64,000 nt of DNA from JADLCX01 sp964630785 (lineage in GTDB: Bacteria > Planctomycetota > Phycisphaerae > Phycisphaerales > UBA1924), in assembly GCA_964630785.1 (NCBI GenBank), contig CAZVZG010000018.1, forward strand, positions 26,974 through 90,973, read 5' to 3'. Position numbers and translations under genes: made by a program. Shown here in pieces: positions 41,082 to 57,088 of the stretch. Positions within the stretch are counted from its first letter, which is position 1. Every line of letters begins with the position of its first letter. Under the pieces are notes generated by a model. That model was not told the origin of the DNA. It saw nothing but the letters and a program-made list of their open reading frames with translations, and ran no database searches.

Positions 41082-43656
41082 CCGCACGCTGCTGCTGATC
41101 GCGGCGGTGGCGCTGAGCGCGGCCCTCATCACGGCGGTGTCGTGCGCTATGGCGAGCGTGCACGCGGGTATCCGCGAGCGGGTGATGGTGACCGTGGGCG
41201 CGGCGGACCTGCGTGTGCAGTCGATCGGGCGCGACGACTTCGACGCCTCGGTGCTCGGACAGATCGAGGCGTGGCCGGAGGTGATTCTGGCCTCGGGGCG
41301 CTTGCAAGGCCCGATCTCGCTGAAGAACCCGACCAACGGCAAGGAAGTGACGACGATCGGCAACGGCTTTGTGCCGGAGCGCGAGGCCCGAGTCCGCCCG
41401 CACGAGTTGCTCGCGGGCCGGATGGTCGAGGGCTCAAAGAACGCCGGGCCGTCGGAGGTCGCTCTGGACGACGGCGCGGCGCACGAACTCGGCGCCACGG
41501 TGGGCGACGTGCTCGACGTCGTCCGCTTCGGCGAGCCGGTCAAACTGATACTCGTCGGGATCGTGAAGCGCCCGCCTCTGGGGTTCATGATGCCCCCGGA
41601 GTCGTACGTCACGCTCCGGACGATGCAGACGCTGACGGAGAAGCCCGGCAAGCTGCGAGAGGTCGACGTCCTGGTCCGCGACAGCCGCGAGGCCGAGGCG
41701 ATCAGCCGGGCCCGTGCGGGGGAGCTGGCCAAGGGTCTGGTGCTGCGCCCGGCGAGCAAGATCACCAGCGGGCTGGAAAAGAACCTGCGGTCCAGCCAGA
41801 TCGGCATGAGCGTGGCGAGCGTGCTGAGCTTTCTGGCCGCGAGCTTCATCATCATGACGGGGCTGACGACCAACGTCACCGAGCGGCTCCGCGAGCTGGC
41901 CATGCTGAGGTGCATCGGCGCGATGCGGGCTCAACTCGCCGAGAGCCAACTGGTGATCGGCCTGCTGCTGGGGCTGCTGGGCGCGGTCTTGGGGGCCCCG
42001 GTGGGGATGCTCGCGGCGCTGATCCTCGTGAAGCTCTTCCCCGACCACCTGCCCGGCGGGTTCGTGGTGAACTGGCTGGGGCTGGTGATGGCCTTGGGCG
42101 GGTCGATGCTCGCGGGGCTGCTGGGCGCGGCGTGGCCGGCGTTCCGCGCGGCGCACACGAGCCCGCTGGAGGCCCTCACCGTGCGGGCCCGGCCCGCACG
42201 GGTGCGCGGGCTGGTGCTGTGCGGGGTCGGTGGGCTGATCCTCGCGGCCGTGCACGCCTCCATCTTTGAGGTCCCGCTCGGCGCCGACTTCAAGTTCTGG
42301 GCGGACATGAGCGTGGGCATCCCCTGCGCGTTCACGGGGTATTTCCTGCTCAGCGTGCCTGTGCTGGTGCTGGTGACGCTCGGCGGGGCGGCGCTGGTGT
42401 CGCGGCTGATGGGCCTGCCGCGCGGGCTGCTCAGACGGAACGTGCTGGCGACGCCGTACCGGTTCGGGTTCACCGCGGGCGCGATGATGATGGGGCTGGC
42501 GCTGCTGGTGGCGATCTGGACCAATGGGCGGGCGATCACGCGCGATTGGCTCGGCTCGCTGAAGTTCCCCGACGCGTTCGCCAGCGGTATCTCGATCAGC
42601 CAGAAGACCCAGGACCGCATCGCCGCGCTGCCGTTCGTGCGGGATGTGTGCGCGATCACCATCCAGAACTTCAAGACCGAGGCCTTCGGGCTCAAGGCCT
42701 TCGACAACGCGAACACCAGTTTCGTCGCGTTCGACCCCGAGCCGTTCTTCAGGATGACCACGCTCACGTGGGTCCAGGGCGACCCGAAGACCGCCGAGAA
42801 GCGGCTGGAGCAGGGCGGGGCGGTGATCATCGCGCAGGAGTTCCAGGTCGCCAAGCACATCGGCGTGGGTGACACGATCACGCTCAAGTGGGGCGGCAAG
42901 CCGTACACGTTCGACATCGTGGGCGTGGTTGCCTCGCCGGGGCTCGATATCGCCAGCAAGTATTTCCAGATCGGCGAGGAATACCTCGACCAGGCGGTGA
43001 ACGCGGTCTTCGGCAACCGGAGCGACCTCAAGAAGATCTTCGGCAACACCGGCGTGCAACTGCTCCAGTTCAGCCTCGACCCGAGCGTGCCGGACAAAGA
43101 AGCCCTCGATCGCATCCGCAAGGCGGGCGGGTTCGAGATCGTCGCGGCGGGGTCGGGGCGGGAGATCAAGGCCGAGATCTCCAACGTGCTGGGCAGCTCG
43201 TTCCTGGTGATGTCGGTGATCGCGCTGGGGGCCATGCTGGTGGCGAGCTTCGGCGTGGCCAACCTGATCGTCGCGGGCGTGCAGGCCAGGCAGTACGAGT
43301 TCGGCGTGCTGCGGGCGATCGGGGCCGAGCGGGGGCTGGTGGCACGGCTGGTGCTGGGCGAGGCCCTGCTCATCGCGGTCACCGCGTGCATCGTCGGCAC
43401 GCTCATGGGCGTGCAGGCGGCCTGGGCGGGGCAGAAAATGTACGAGGCGGTGCTGGGCCTGCGGCTGCACATGAACCTGCCCGCGGGCGCGACGGCGGCT
43501 GGCTGGGCCATGACGATCGCGATCACGCTGGGGGCTGCGGGGCCGACGGTGTGGATGCTGGCGAGGAAGCGGCCGCGGGAGTTGCTGGGAGCGGTGAGGG
43601 GATAGCCGCCGGAGGCCGCACGAGCGGAGCTTGGGTCGCGTTATTCTGGGCAGAGC

Positions 43657-44682
43657 ATGGACCGCCTTCGCGCAACCACGACGGACGATCGAGGGCGGTT
43701 GGTCGGCGTGGTCACGCCGGCCCGTCTGGCGAAGTCCGGCGCCGACATGGCGTTCGGTCCGAAGCTCGCCGGATTTCTCCGGTTAGCGATGAAGGTGGAG
43801 GCCCGACGGATCGACTGGCGGTGGGCCGTGCTCGGCGTGCTCGGCGCGGTGGCGGTGGTGTTCTTGCAGCTCGTGATCGACGCCTGCGTGCCGGGGCTGA
43901 CGTTCCTGCAGAGAGCCTCGGTCTTCACGGTGTGCGTCGTGCTGATGGTCTTCGGCTTGCGCGAGTTCGTTCGTCGCAGGTCCGGGCCTTCGTTCGCCGC
44001 CACGGCTGTATCGATGGGTGTCTGCGGCTCGTGCGGGTACACACTTGAGGAGCTGCCTACCGAGGGGGACGGGTGCGTGGTCTGCCCCGAGTGCGGCGCG
44101 GCGTGGAAACGATTCCGGATCACGCGTCCCATGTTCGGCCCCAAGAAGGACTCCCTCCCGCGGCCTTCTGCGCTCATGCGGATGCTCCGGAGGGTGCCGG
44201 GCGAGGAACACCTCGTTGGTGTGGACGCGCGCGGGGCGTACTTTCGCGTGTTGGACAAGCGGCTCAGACTGCTGCCCGCAGAGAAGAGGGCAGCGTTTGG
44301 ACTGGCACGGTTCTTCTCTCGGCGGAGTGCGTTGTGCCGGATCGGGCTGGGGTGGCGGTGGTCGCTCGCGACCGTGCCGATTTTGATTTCGGTGGCGCTG
44401 GCCATGATGAGTGTCGATTTGTCATCGACATCGCGAGGGGGCGATGCCGCGATAGAGAACTTCCTCCTTCAGGCATTCTCTATCGCGTTCGCTCTTTTCG
44501 CCGTGGGCGTGATCCGCGGCCATTCGTTCGCGCCGCCGGGTGCCCGGGGCAGACGGGCCGCGTTGTTGGGGTTCTGCAACGCTTGCGGGCGAGAACTGTC
44601 CGACACAACGCCCGACCCGGACGGCTGCACTGTGTGCGAGGGGTGCGGTGCCGCCTGGAATCGGGGTGGGCACGCGACCTGA
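43657..44682 (+). CDS. Membrane protein with two zinc ribbons
   Basis: I do not recognise the family. The 341-residue protein has two hydrophobic helices (about 56-75 and 88-101), a zinc ribbon with CGSC and CPEC (Cys123 to Cys146), a soluble stretch, two further helices (about 232-245 and 267-282) and a second ribbon CNAC and CEGC near the C terminus. The two halves resemble each other (CG-x-x-L, a short acidic loop, then C-x-x-CG-A-A-W), so the protein probably arose by internal duplication. Both ribbons should lie in the cytoplasm. The start is ATG 43657. Confidence 0.65.
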   Translation: MDRLRATTTDDRGRLVGVVTPARLAKSGADMAFGPKLAGFLRLAMKVEARRIDWRWAVLGVLGAVAVVFLQLVIDACVPGLTFLQRASVFTVCVVLMVFGLREFVRRRSGPSFAATAVSMGVCGSCGYTLEELPTEGDGCVVCPECGAAWKRFRITRPMFGPKKDSLPRPSALMRMLRRVPGEEHLVGVDARGAYFRVLDKRLRLLPAEKRAAFGLARFFSRRSALCRIGLGWRWSLATVPILISVALAMMSVDLSSTSRGGDAAIENFLLQAFSIAFALFAVGVIRGHSFAPPGARGRRAALLGFCNACGRELSDTTPDPDGCTVCEGCGAAWNRGGHAT

Positions 44683-44741
44683 CGACGGCAGATTGCCCAA
44701 ACGGGTCCCGAAAGCCGGCCCCTGCCCGCGTACGATCCCGC

Positions 44742-47054
<2,313 letters not shown>

Positions 47055-47175
47055 CCGAACCCGACTCTCGCAGGCGGCGCGAGCGGTCCCGTGGACCGTG
47101 CGGCGTCTGCCGGCCGATATTCGTTCCTTTGGCGCTCTTCGCCTCACGCTTCGCTCCCGCTCTCCTGAAACGGCC

Positions 47176-48486
47176 TTGAACCTTCTCGTCTGCACCAACC
47201 AGGACGTCCACAGCCCCGCGGCCGCGGCGGCAAGCCCGCGCCCGCGTGCACCGGGTGCGGTGCGCAACCCCGGTGAGCCGGTGCGAGTGCTGTTCATCAA
47301 TGCGCGGGAGCTCGGCTTCGGCACAACGGGACGCACGTTGGAGCGGGTGACCGCTGAACGCCGCGACGTCGAGGCGGTCCACTTCAGCGTGCATATGCCG
47401 TTGTGGCTGAGGGCGGTGTGCTGGGAGACGCCGCTGAAGCGGGGAAGCGTGGACTTTCACGCCTGGCGCATGATGCGAGCGTGGGAGTTGATGCTCAGGC
47501 CCTACCTGACCGGCCCGCTCTCGCTGGACCGGTTCGACGTGGTGCATGTGTTCACGCAGCAGCGCTCGCTCGCCGCGGCACGGATCGTCGGGAACGTGTC
47601 GGGCGGTCGTGCTCGCCCCGCGCGGCTGGTCGTCAACGTGGATTCGACGTTCTCCGGTTGGGACCGCGCGTTCGAGGTGCGCACGCACGCGACGCCGCGG
47701 CAACTCCGCATGGAGCGTTCGATCTACCAGGCCGCGGCGGGCTCCGGCGGAGCGATCGCGTGCGCCTCGCAGTGGGTCGCCGACTCGGTGGTCGGCGATT
47801 CGGGCATCCCGTCCGACCGCGTGTTCCTGCACATGCCGTGCGCGGCCAGGCTGGCCGGGGTCGCGCCCAGGTCCCCCGACGCCCACGTCGGGCGAACCGG
47901 TCCGCTGCGCCTGATCTTCGTCGGCAACGCGTGGGAACGCAAGGGCGGGCCGCGGCTGCTCAGGTGGCACCAGGCGCGTTGGGCCGATCGCGTCGAGCTG
48001 CATGTGTGCTCCGGCGAAGCGAAGTCCGATCACGGCGCGCGGGCGGTGGTGTGGCACGGGCGTGTCGAGCACGATCGACTGATCCGCGAGGTGCTGCCGA
48101 CGATGGACCTGTTCGTGCTGCCAACGTTCGAGGACACGTTCCTGATCGCAGCGCAGGAAGCGCAACTACTCGGCGTGCCCGTGGTGAGCTCGCGGCTTGC
48201 GGGCATTCCCGAGGTCGTGATTGACGGGGAGACTGGGCTGCTGTGCGCGCGGAACGACGATCGTGCGTTCATCGAGGCGATCGAGCGTGTTATTTCGGAC
48301 CCGGGCTTGCTTAGCCGCTTCTCCCGCGCGGCCGCCGTTCACGCCGATCGGAACCTGAACGCGGAGGTGTGGCACGGGCACTTGATCGACCAACTGATCG
48401 CAATTGCCGATGGAAGGGCCGTGACTTCGCGTCCGGCCCCCCACCACTCTCCTGACGGGCACACGGACGCGCCGAGCCGCGCATGA
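47176..48486 (+). CDS. Glycosyltransferase (GT4-like), first of a tandem pair
   Basis: The protein is about 436 residues from a TTG at 47176; GTG codons at 47260 and 47281 are other possible starts, and the conserved part begins at VRVLFINARELGFG. The C-terminal half has the GT-B donor-site pattern: RLIFVGNAWERKGG, then FVLPTFEDTFLIAAQEAQLL with the Glu of the EX7E-like motif, GVPVVSSRLAGIPEVV. It likely transfers a sugar from a nucleotide donor to a surface glycan. It lies 121 bases behind uvrB and is coupled to its paralogue by an ATGA overlap. Acceptor and donor are unknown. Confidence 0.82.
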   Translation: MNLLVCTNQDVHSPAAAAASPRPRAPGAVRNPGEPVRVLFINARELGFGTTGRTLERVTAERRDVEAVHFSVHMPLWLRAVCWETPLKRGSVDFHAWRMMRAWELMLRPYLTGPLSLDRFDVVHVFTQQRSLAAARIVGNVSGGRARPARLVVNVDSTFSGWDRAFEVRTHATPRQLRMERSIYQAAAGSGGAIACASQWVADSVVGDSGIPSDRVFLHMPCAARLAGVAPRSPDAHVGRTGPLRLIFVGNAWERKGGPRLLRWHQARWADRVELHVCSGEAKSDHGARAVVWHGRVEHDRLIREVLPTMDLFVLPTFEDTFLIAAQEAQLLGVPVVSSRLAGIPEVVIDGETGLLCARNDDRAFIEAIERVISDPGLLSRFSRAAAVHADRNLNAEVWHGHLIDQLIAIADGRAVTSRPAPHHSPDGHTDAPSRA

Positions 48487-49769
48487 ATCGCGCCATCTGG
48501 AACATCGCCGAGGCCCCGCCGCCTCCGTCGCAACTGCTGCCGCCCCCCAGGCGGTCCTCACGCGATCCGATGAGGGTGCTGTTCATCCAGGCCGCGGAGC
48601 TCGGGTTTCTGACGGCGAGCCGCTCGTTCGAGGCCGCGACAGACACGCGAGACGACATTGACGCCGTCCACATCTCGGGCCCGCTGAAGGGGTGGGCCCG
48701 CTGGTTGGCGGCGGAACTGCCGATCGAACTGGGCGATCTGGACCAGCAGCCGTACCGCTATGCGCGGGTGTGGGGCCTTCTGTTGCGTCGCATCTGCTCG
48801 ACAGTTCTTCCCCCGGATCGCTTCGACGCGATCCACATCATGCCACAACAGCGGGGGTGGATCATCCCGTGGCTGCGCCGACGTACGCGAGCGGCCATCA
48901 CGGTCAACATCGACGCGACGATCCCGGCGTACTTCCGCGCGTTCGATCGCCCGCTCCCGCGTTTCTCGTTGGCAACCGGGGCTGAGCGTCGCGCACTCCT
49001 CAACGCGGACATGGTTGCCTGCTGGAGCCGTTGGGCCGCCAACTCGGCGGTCAAAGACGTGGGCGTCGCTCCAGAACGAATCACGCTCCATAAGCCTTGT
49101 GTGCGGATCGCGCCGGTCCGCACGGCCGAGCGGGGCGCGGGCGGGCCGGTGCGCATCGCTTTCGTCGGCAACGACTTTGAGCGTAAGGGCGGTGACCGGC
49201 TGCTCGCGTGGCACAAAGACCGCTGGAGCACGCGTGCCGAGCTTCACGTGTGCTCCGCCAAGGCCCGTCCGGACCGCTCGCTCCGAGGCGTCGTCTGGCA
49301 CGGCGCAACGCCGCACGCGCGGCTCATGGGCGACATCCTGCCCGCGTGCGACCTGATGGTGATGCCGACGCGTGAAGACACGTTCCTCATCGCGGCTCAG
49401 GAGGCCCAGGCGGTCGGCCTGCCGGTGGTGACCTCCCGGCTCGCGGGGCTGCCCGAGGTCGTGCGGCACGATCACACCGGCTACCTCTTCGCCCGAGACG
49501 ACGATACTTCCTTCATCGGCGCGGTGGACCGCCTGATCGCGGATGCCGGCCTGCGCCGGAGCATGTCGATCGCCGCGAGTGAGCACGCCGCGGCCAATCT
49601 CGACAGCGCCACGTGGTACAACCACTTGCTCGACCAGCTCATCGCCGTGGCCCAAGGACGGCCTCCGGCGTTTGCCCCGAACGGAGTGGACATCCGCATG
49701 TCGGACAACGAGTCGAATAGCCCGGTATCGGCGGCGGATTCGGCGGCGGCTCCGGCATGCCGGTTGTGA
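48483..49769 (+). CDS. Glycosyltransferase (GT4-like), second of a tandem pair
   Basis: This 428-residue protein is a clear paralogue of the gene before it: MRVLFIQAAELGFLTASRSF at the N-terminal domain, RIAFVGNDFERKGGDRLLAW and REDTFLIAAQEAQAVGLPVV in the C-terminal domain. The first 30 residues are Pro-rich. The start ATG at 48483 overlaps the stop of the first copy. Tandem glycosyltransferases of this kind usually add successive or alternative sugars to one glycan; no polymerase or flippase is next to them. They lie between uvrB and uvrA, which is unlikely to be functional. Confidence 0.85.
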   Translation: MNRAIWNIAEAPPPPSQLLPPPRRSSRDPMRVLFIQAAELGFLTASRSFEAATDTRDDIDAVHISGPLKGWARWLAAELPIELGDLDQQPYRYARVWGLLLRRICSTVLPPDRFDAIHIMPQQRGWIIPWLRRRTRAAITVNIDATIPAYFRAFDRPLPRFSLATGAERRALLNADMVACWSRWAANSAVKDVGVAPERITLHKPCVRIAPVRTAERGAGGPVRIAFVGNDFERKGGDRLLAWHKDRWSTRAELHVCSAKARPDRSLRGVVWHGATPHARLMGDILPACDLMVMPTREDTFLIAAQEAQAVGLPVVTSRLAGLPEVVRHDHTGYLFARDDDTSFIGAVDRLIADAGLRRSMSIAASEHAAANLDSATWYNHLLDQLIAVAQGRPPAFAPNGVDIRMSDNESNSPVSAADSAAAPACRL

Positions 49770-49887
49770 TTGGGACTCAGCGTGGCATCGGGCTGCTTTT
49801 CTGTTTCCTGACTGCTCACCGCCCGGAAGGGCGGCACCACGGCCGCGGCGCTGTGTGTCACCTGTCCCGCATAGGCTTGTTTCAGCG

Positions 49888-50118
49888 ATGTCCAGCCCGC
49901 ACGAGACCCCGCGCCTGATGCCCACGACTTCGCGCCTGCACCGGCTTGCGTACTACATGATCGGGCTGGCGATCGGCCTCATGCTGGTGGGGTTGATCGT
50001 CACAACGCGCAACCGGTACTTGCACCAGCCTGCGCCCGGGCCTGAGCCCGCGACCACGGGCGCCGCCGCTTCCAACGCCGCAACGGCCCCGGCGAGCGGC
50101 GACGCCGCTTCCCGATAG
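49888..50118 (+). CDS. Small single-pass membrane protein
   Basis: This 76-residue protein has one hydrophobic helix (LAYYMIGLAIGLMLVGLIV, about residues 20-38) preceded by a basic segment, and an Ala/Pro/Thr-rich tail. The frame and start (ATG 49888) look real because the helix is cleanly bounded and the gap to uvrA is short. Function is unknown. A small GC hairpin with a GGAA loop lies upstream at 49819-49834. Confidence 0.5.
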   Translation: MSSPHETPRLMPTTSRLHRLAYYMIGLAIGLMLVGLIVTTRNRYLHQPAPGPEPATTGAAASNAATAPASGDAASR

Positions 50119-50219
50119 TGGCTGGCAGGCGGCAAAGCGGACAATACGAGCCCGCGACGACGGGCGAACACTCCCCTACCATCGCTCCGGCGGCGGCGGA
50201 CTGCCCGTGCGCTTCCGCC

Positions 50220-53636
<3,417 letters not shown>

Positions 53637-53680
53637 TCCGCTTCGAATCGAACGCACCATGCCCCGTGTTGTTCGTCGGG

Positions 53681-56600
53681 TCAGCAGCCGTTGAAATACG
53701 ACGCCAGGAAATCGAAGATGTCCTGCACGGAGATGCCGCTCACACCGTTGACATCCGCGCTGGAGAGGCCCTGGAAGTAGGCCGCCAGGAAGTCGAAGAT
53801 GTCCTGCACGGAGACGGAGCCGTTGCTGTTGAAGTCCGCGATGCAGAAGGACGCGACAGAGAGCGATCCCGAACCTCCACCGCCGAGGTAGCTTCCGAAG
53901 CGCACGAGGTAGCTGCGGCCCGCGCCGGCCACGAATACCGTTCGCGACCGCAGCGGCGATGATCCGCAACCCGGCCCCGCGTCGTCGTTGCAGGCGATCG
54001 CCGTATTGTCCGCGCCGGGGCAGATCACCGGCGACCCGATTGTGCCCGCGTTGTACACCGCGAGCTTGGTGTCGAAGTTCGACGCGGTGCAGGTATCCAC
54101 CTGTACGCGTCGAGCCGTCGCGGCGTCGTACCTTACCCACAAATCCCGGTTCACCTGAAGGTCACCGAAGCCGAAACCGCACTGCCCCTCCATCGGCCCG
54201 TCGGTCACGGCCCCGCAGTTGGTGAACGGGTAGACACCGTCCGAGACGATCGGGGCGTCTTCGCACGCATCGGCCGCGTTTCCGGCGACGTAGCCGACCG
54301 ACAGCAAAAACGCACCGGAGCCGCCGTTGTATCCCGAGACTCGGACCCAGTACGTGCTCCCGGAGCTCACCGCCAGTTCGAGGGCCGACTCCCGCAAACC
54401 GACGCATCCGCCCGCGCCGCCGTTGCCGTGGTCATCGTTGCAGGCGAGTTGGTTGAGGCTGGTGCCGGGGCAGCTTGAGTGCACCGAGAGCACCGTGTCG
54501 AACGACGACCCGCACGTGTCAAACCGCAAAGTCCCGGAGCACGTCGGCACAAGCCGGTACCACAAGTCGGGCGCCGAGCCGGTGAGCCCACAGCTGGACG
54601 AACCATCCACGCTTGTTCCCCCCGTGGTGGCCCCCGCCACGCTCGTGCCGGTTGCCATCGGGATGGCGCCGGCGCACGCGTCGTTGGCCGGGACGATGTA
54701 GCCCGATCTCACCGTGAAATGTCCGACCGATCCGGCGTATCCGCTCACACGGATGAGGTAAGTGCTTCCGGCGATCACGCCGACGTCCAATGCGGAGAGC
54801 AGCGGCGTCGTGCAGGTTCCGGTTGGCGCATCGTCGTTGCAGGCCAACTCCGTCGAGTACGTGCCCGGGCACGCCGAGTAGACCGAGAGAACCGTGTCGA
54901 ACCCGGAGTCGCAGGTGTCGATCCTCAGGTTTCCCGTCTGCGGTGCCACGAACCGGTACCACGCGTCCGCACCAGCGGCGGCGTTTCCACAGGCGGCCGA
55001 GCCGTCGTTGGTTGCGCCCGCCAGCGTGCCCCCGGTGATCTGACCGATGGTGTACGCCGCGGCGTTGTCGCAATCATCGTTCGATGGCGCCACGTAGGCC
55101 GTCGAAAACGCGAAACCCCCCGTCGTACCCTGGAATCCGGCCACACGCACCCAGTAGGTAAAACCTCCACCCACGGGGATCTCCATAGCGGAGTCGCGCA
55201 GGTTTGAGCAGCCGACAACGCCGGACGTGTGATCGTCGTTGCACGCGATCTGGTTCGCGGCGGTTCCAGGGCAAAACGCGTGAACCGAGAGCACGGTGTC
55301 GTAAAGCGACCCGCACGTGTCGAGCCGCAGCGTTCCTGTCAGCGGGGTGAGCACACGATACCACACGTCCGGCCCCGCCGACCCGCCGCACGTGGCCGTT
55401 CCGTCAGCGGTGGCATACGTCGTGCTGCCGAACGACGTGAGCCCCACCGAGAGGGCCAGCGCGCTGGTGCACGCGTCGTTGGATGGCGGGGGCGGAGGCG
55501 CCGCCGTCACCGTGACCTGCTGGGCATCCCAGGTGTTGCTCGCGTTGTTCTGGGGGACAGCGTCGCTGGCGGGGTCGAGGATCACACCCAGCCACCAGTT
55601 GCCGGGCGTCACCGATGCCGGAATGATCACTCCGCCGTTGAGGTTCACCGGCAGCGTCTCCATCGGCGCGAAGTCGTAACTGAAGGTGAACGTGCCCACG
55701 AGCGTGTCCAAGGGCGTGATCGTGTTGTTACTCGACAGATACACGCGAGCCGTGAACGTGGAGTTGGGCGGATCGGCGTTGGTCGCGTTGGCGAGCAGGA
55801 ATGTGCACGCCGGGGTTGCGGTACTGGCCTGAACTGACGTGCTCCCGTTCAGGCGGAACCGCAGCGCTTCCAGGTCGAACACCGTTCCGCGAGCGTCTGA
55901 TCGGAACGTGTTGAGATCGGTGGCGAACTGCTCCCAGAGCTTGCAGTATCGGCCGTAGCTTGAGCGATCCGACGTGGAGCACACCGCATGGGCTGCGCGC
56001 TGGGTTGGGGATGCGAAATAGAACGCATTGCTCCCGCTCATCCCGCCCCACACCGCCGTCAGGCACCCCGGCGATGTGAAGGTCTGCAGGCGGTTGTCTA
56101 TGCACGGCCAGTCGAAGTGGCCCGATCGAAAATAGAGCGTACGGCCGTTGTGCAGTCCCGGCGTTCCGCACGCTTCCGCGGGGTACGAATAGTTGTAGTA
56201 GGTGCGAGCCAGGTTGTCGCCACAAGTGTACCCCCACGCGTATCCGTACCACCCGGTGAGCATTCCCACCATCCGGTTCGCGCCGCGATCAACCCTGATC
56301 GCGGCACAATCACGGTTGAAGTTACCGTTGTTGATCCAGTCTGTTCCGGCGATGAACTGCGTGCCCCGCGTCCATCCCCAGGCCTGGATGACCTCGTCGG
56401 CACCGGTGCCTCCCGCTGTTCCGATGCCGTCCCAGCCGGGGTAGATCCAGATCTCGTCGGCCCAGTTGTAAATGTTTGGACCGTCCGCCTCTCGGCCGTA
56501 GACGCAGTGGGCGGCCGTAAGCACAACCCCGCTGTCCTGCATCGCACCCGAGCACGAGAACCATCGCGTCGCCCCGGTCTGGTCGGTAAACCGCATCGCC

Positions 56601-57088
56601 AGCGCGCAGTTCACCCGATCAGGAAAGGCCGCGAACGACGTGACGGGCGTCATCGTCCCGAGGCTGCGCAGAAGCTCTCTGGGAAGCACGCGTCCGTCAG
56701 CGCCATCGAATCCCGGCCCCCATCCACCCCCCAGCCCTGAACTCGGAGATGCCGGCAACTCAGCGGTCAGGCCGGTTATGGAATCGTGCATAGTGACGGT
56801 GTCGGTCACCGGAGCTCGGACGACGCCGTCGTCTACGGGCATGGGCATCGGCGGAATCTGGCCGAGCGGTGGGTGGTGGGGCACCGGCACGGACCAAGGC
56901 TCGCCCGGACCGATTACAGGCGCTCGCGGACCGATGGGCACGGCCACAATGGGCTCGGCGCGCTCCGGGGTTGGCCCGGTCTGCCCAAAAGCAACCTCGC
57001 TCACCCAGCCGACCCCGATCACCGCGGCCGATAACAGAACAACCGCCCGAACTATGGGTAACACGCGTGGACCACTGATGCACGGCAT
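53681..57088 (-). CDS. Large secreted trypsin-like protease with four repeats and dockerin-like end
   Basis: The 1135-residue protein has a signal peptide, a Pro-rich segment, then a trypsin-like domain with His194 (LTAAHCV), Asp260 (RDCAAIRV) and Ser351 (GGMSGSN). After a linking domain, four repeats of about 130 residues begin near 537, 668, 800 and 940 with N/A-D-A/D-C, and share the patterns VWYR, LRIDTC, DTVLSVY, CNDD and YxVRVSGY; they contain cysteine pairs. The last 50 residues are a double EF-hand-like module, ADFNSNGSVSVQDIFDFLAAYF and ADVNGVSGISVQDIFDFLASYF, ending NGC. The repeats resemble bacterial pre-peptidase-like beta domains. The protein should be extracellular and catalytically active. 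Confidence 0.88.
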   Translation of the reverse strand: MPCISGPRVLPIVRAVVLLSAAVIGVGWVSEVAFGQTGPTPERAEPIVAVPIGPRAPVIGPGEPWSVPVPHHPPLGQIPPMPMPVDDGVVRAPVTDTVTMHDSITGLTAELPASPSSGLGGGWGPGFDGADGRVLPRELLRSLGTMTPVTSFAAFPDRVNCALAMRFTDQTGATRWFSCSGAMQDSGVVLTAAHCVYGREADGPNIYNWADEIWIYPGWDGIGTAGGTGADEVIQAWGWTRGTQFIAGTDWINNGNFNRDCAAIRVDRGANRMVGMLTGWYGYAWGYTCGDNLARTYYNYSYPAEACGTPGLHNGRTLYFRSGHFDWPCIDNRLQTFTSPGCLTAVWGGMSGSNAFYFASPTQRAAHAVCSTSDRSSYGRYCKLWEQFATDLNTFRSDARGTVFDLEALRFRLNGSTSVQASTATPACTFLLANATNADPPNSTFTARVYLSSNNTITPLDTLVGTFTFSYDFAPMETLPVNLNGGVIIPASVTPGNWWLGVILDPASDAVPQNNASNTWDAQQVTVTAAPPPPPSNDACTSALALSVGLTSFGSTTYATADGTATCGGSAGPDVWYRVLTPLTGTLRLDTCGSLYDTVLSVHAFCPGTAANQIACNDDHTSGVVGCSNLRDSAMEIPVGGGFTYWVRVAGFQGTTGGFAFSTAYVAPSNDDCDNAAAYTIGQITGGTLAGATNDGSAACGNAAAGADAWYRFVAPQTGNLRIDTCDSGFDTVLSVYSACPGTYSTELACNDDAPTGTCTTPLLSALDVGVIAGSTYLIRVSGYAGSVGHFTVRSGYIVPANDACAGAIPMATGTSVAGATTGGTSVDGSSSCGLTGSAPDLWYRLVPTCSGTLRFDTCGSSFDTVLSVHSSCPGTSLNQLACNDDHGNGGAGGCVGLRESALELAVSSGSTYWVRVSGYNGGSGAFLLSVGYVAGNAADACEDAPIVSDGVYPFTNCGAVTDGPMEGQCGFGFGDLQVNRDLWVRYDAATARRVQVDTCTASNFDTKLAVYNAGTIGSPVICPGADNTAIACNDDAGPGCGSSPLRSRTVFVAGAGRSYLVRFGSYLGGGGSGSLSVASFCIADFNSNGSVSVQDIFDFLAAYFQGLSSADVNGVSGISVQDIFDFLASYFNGC

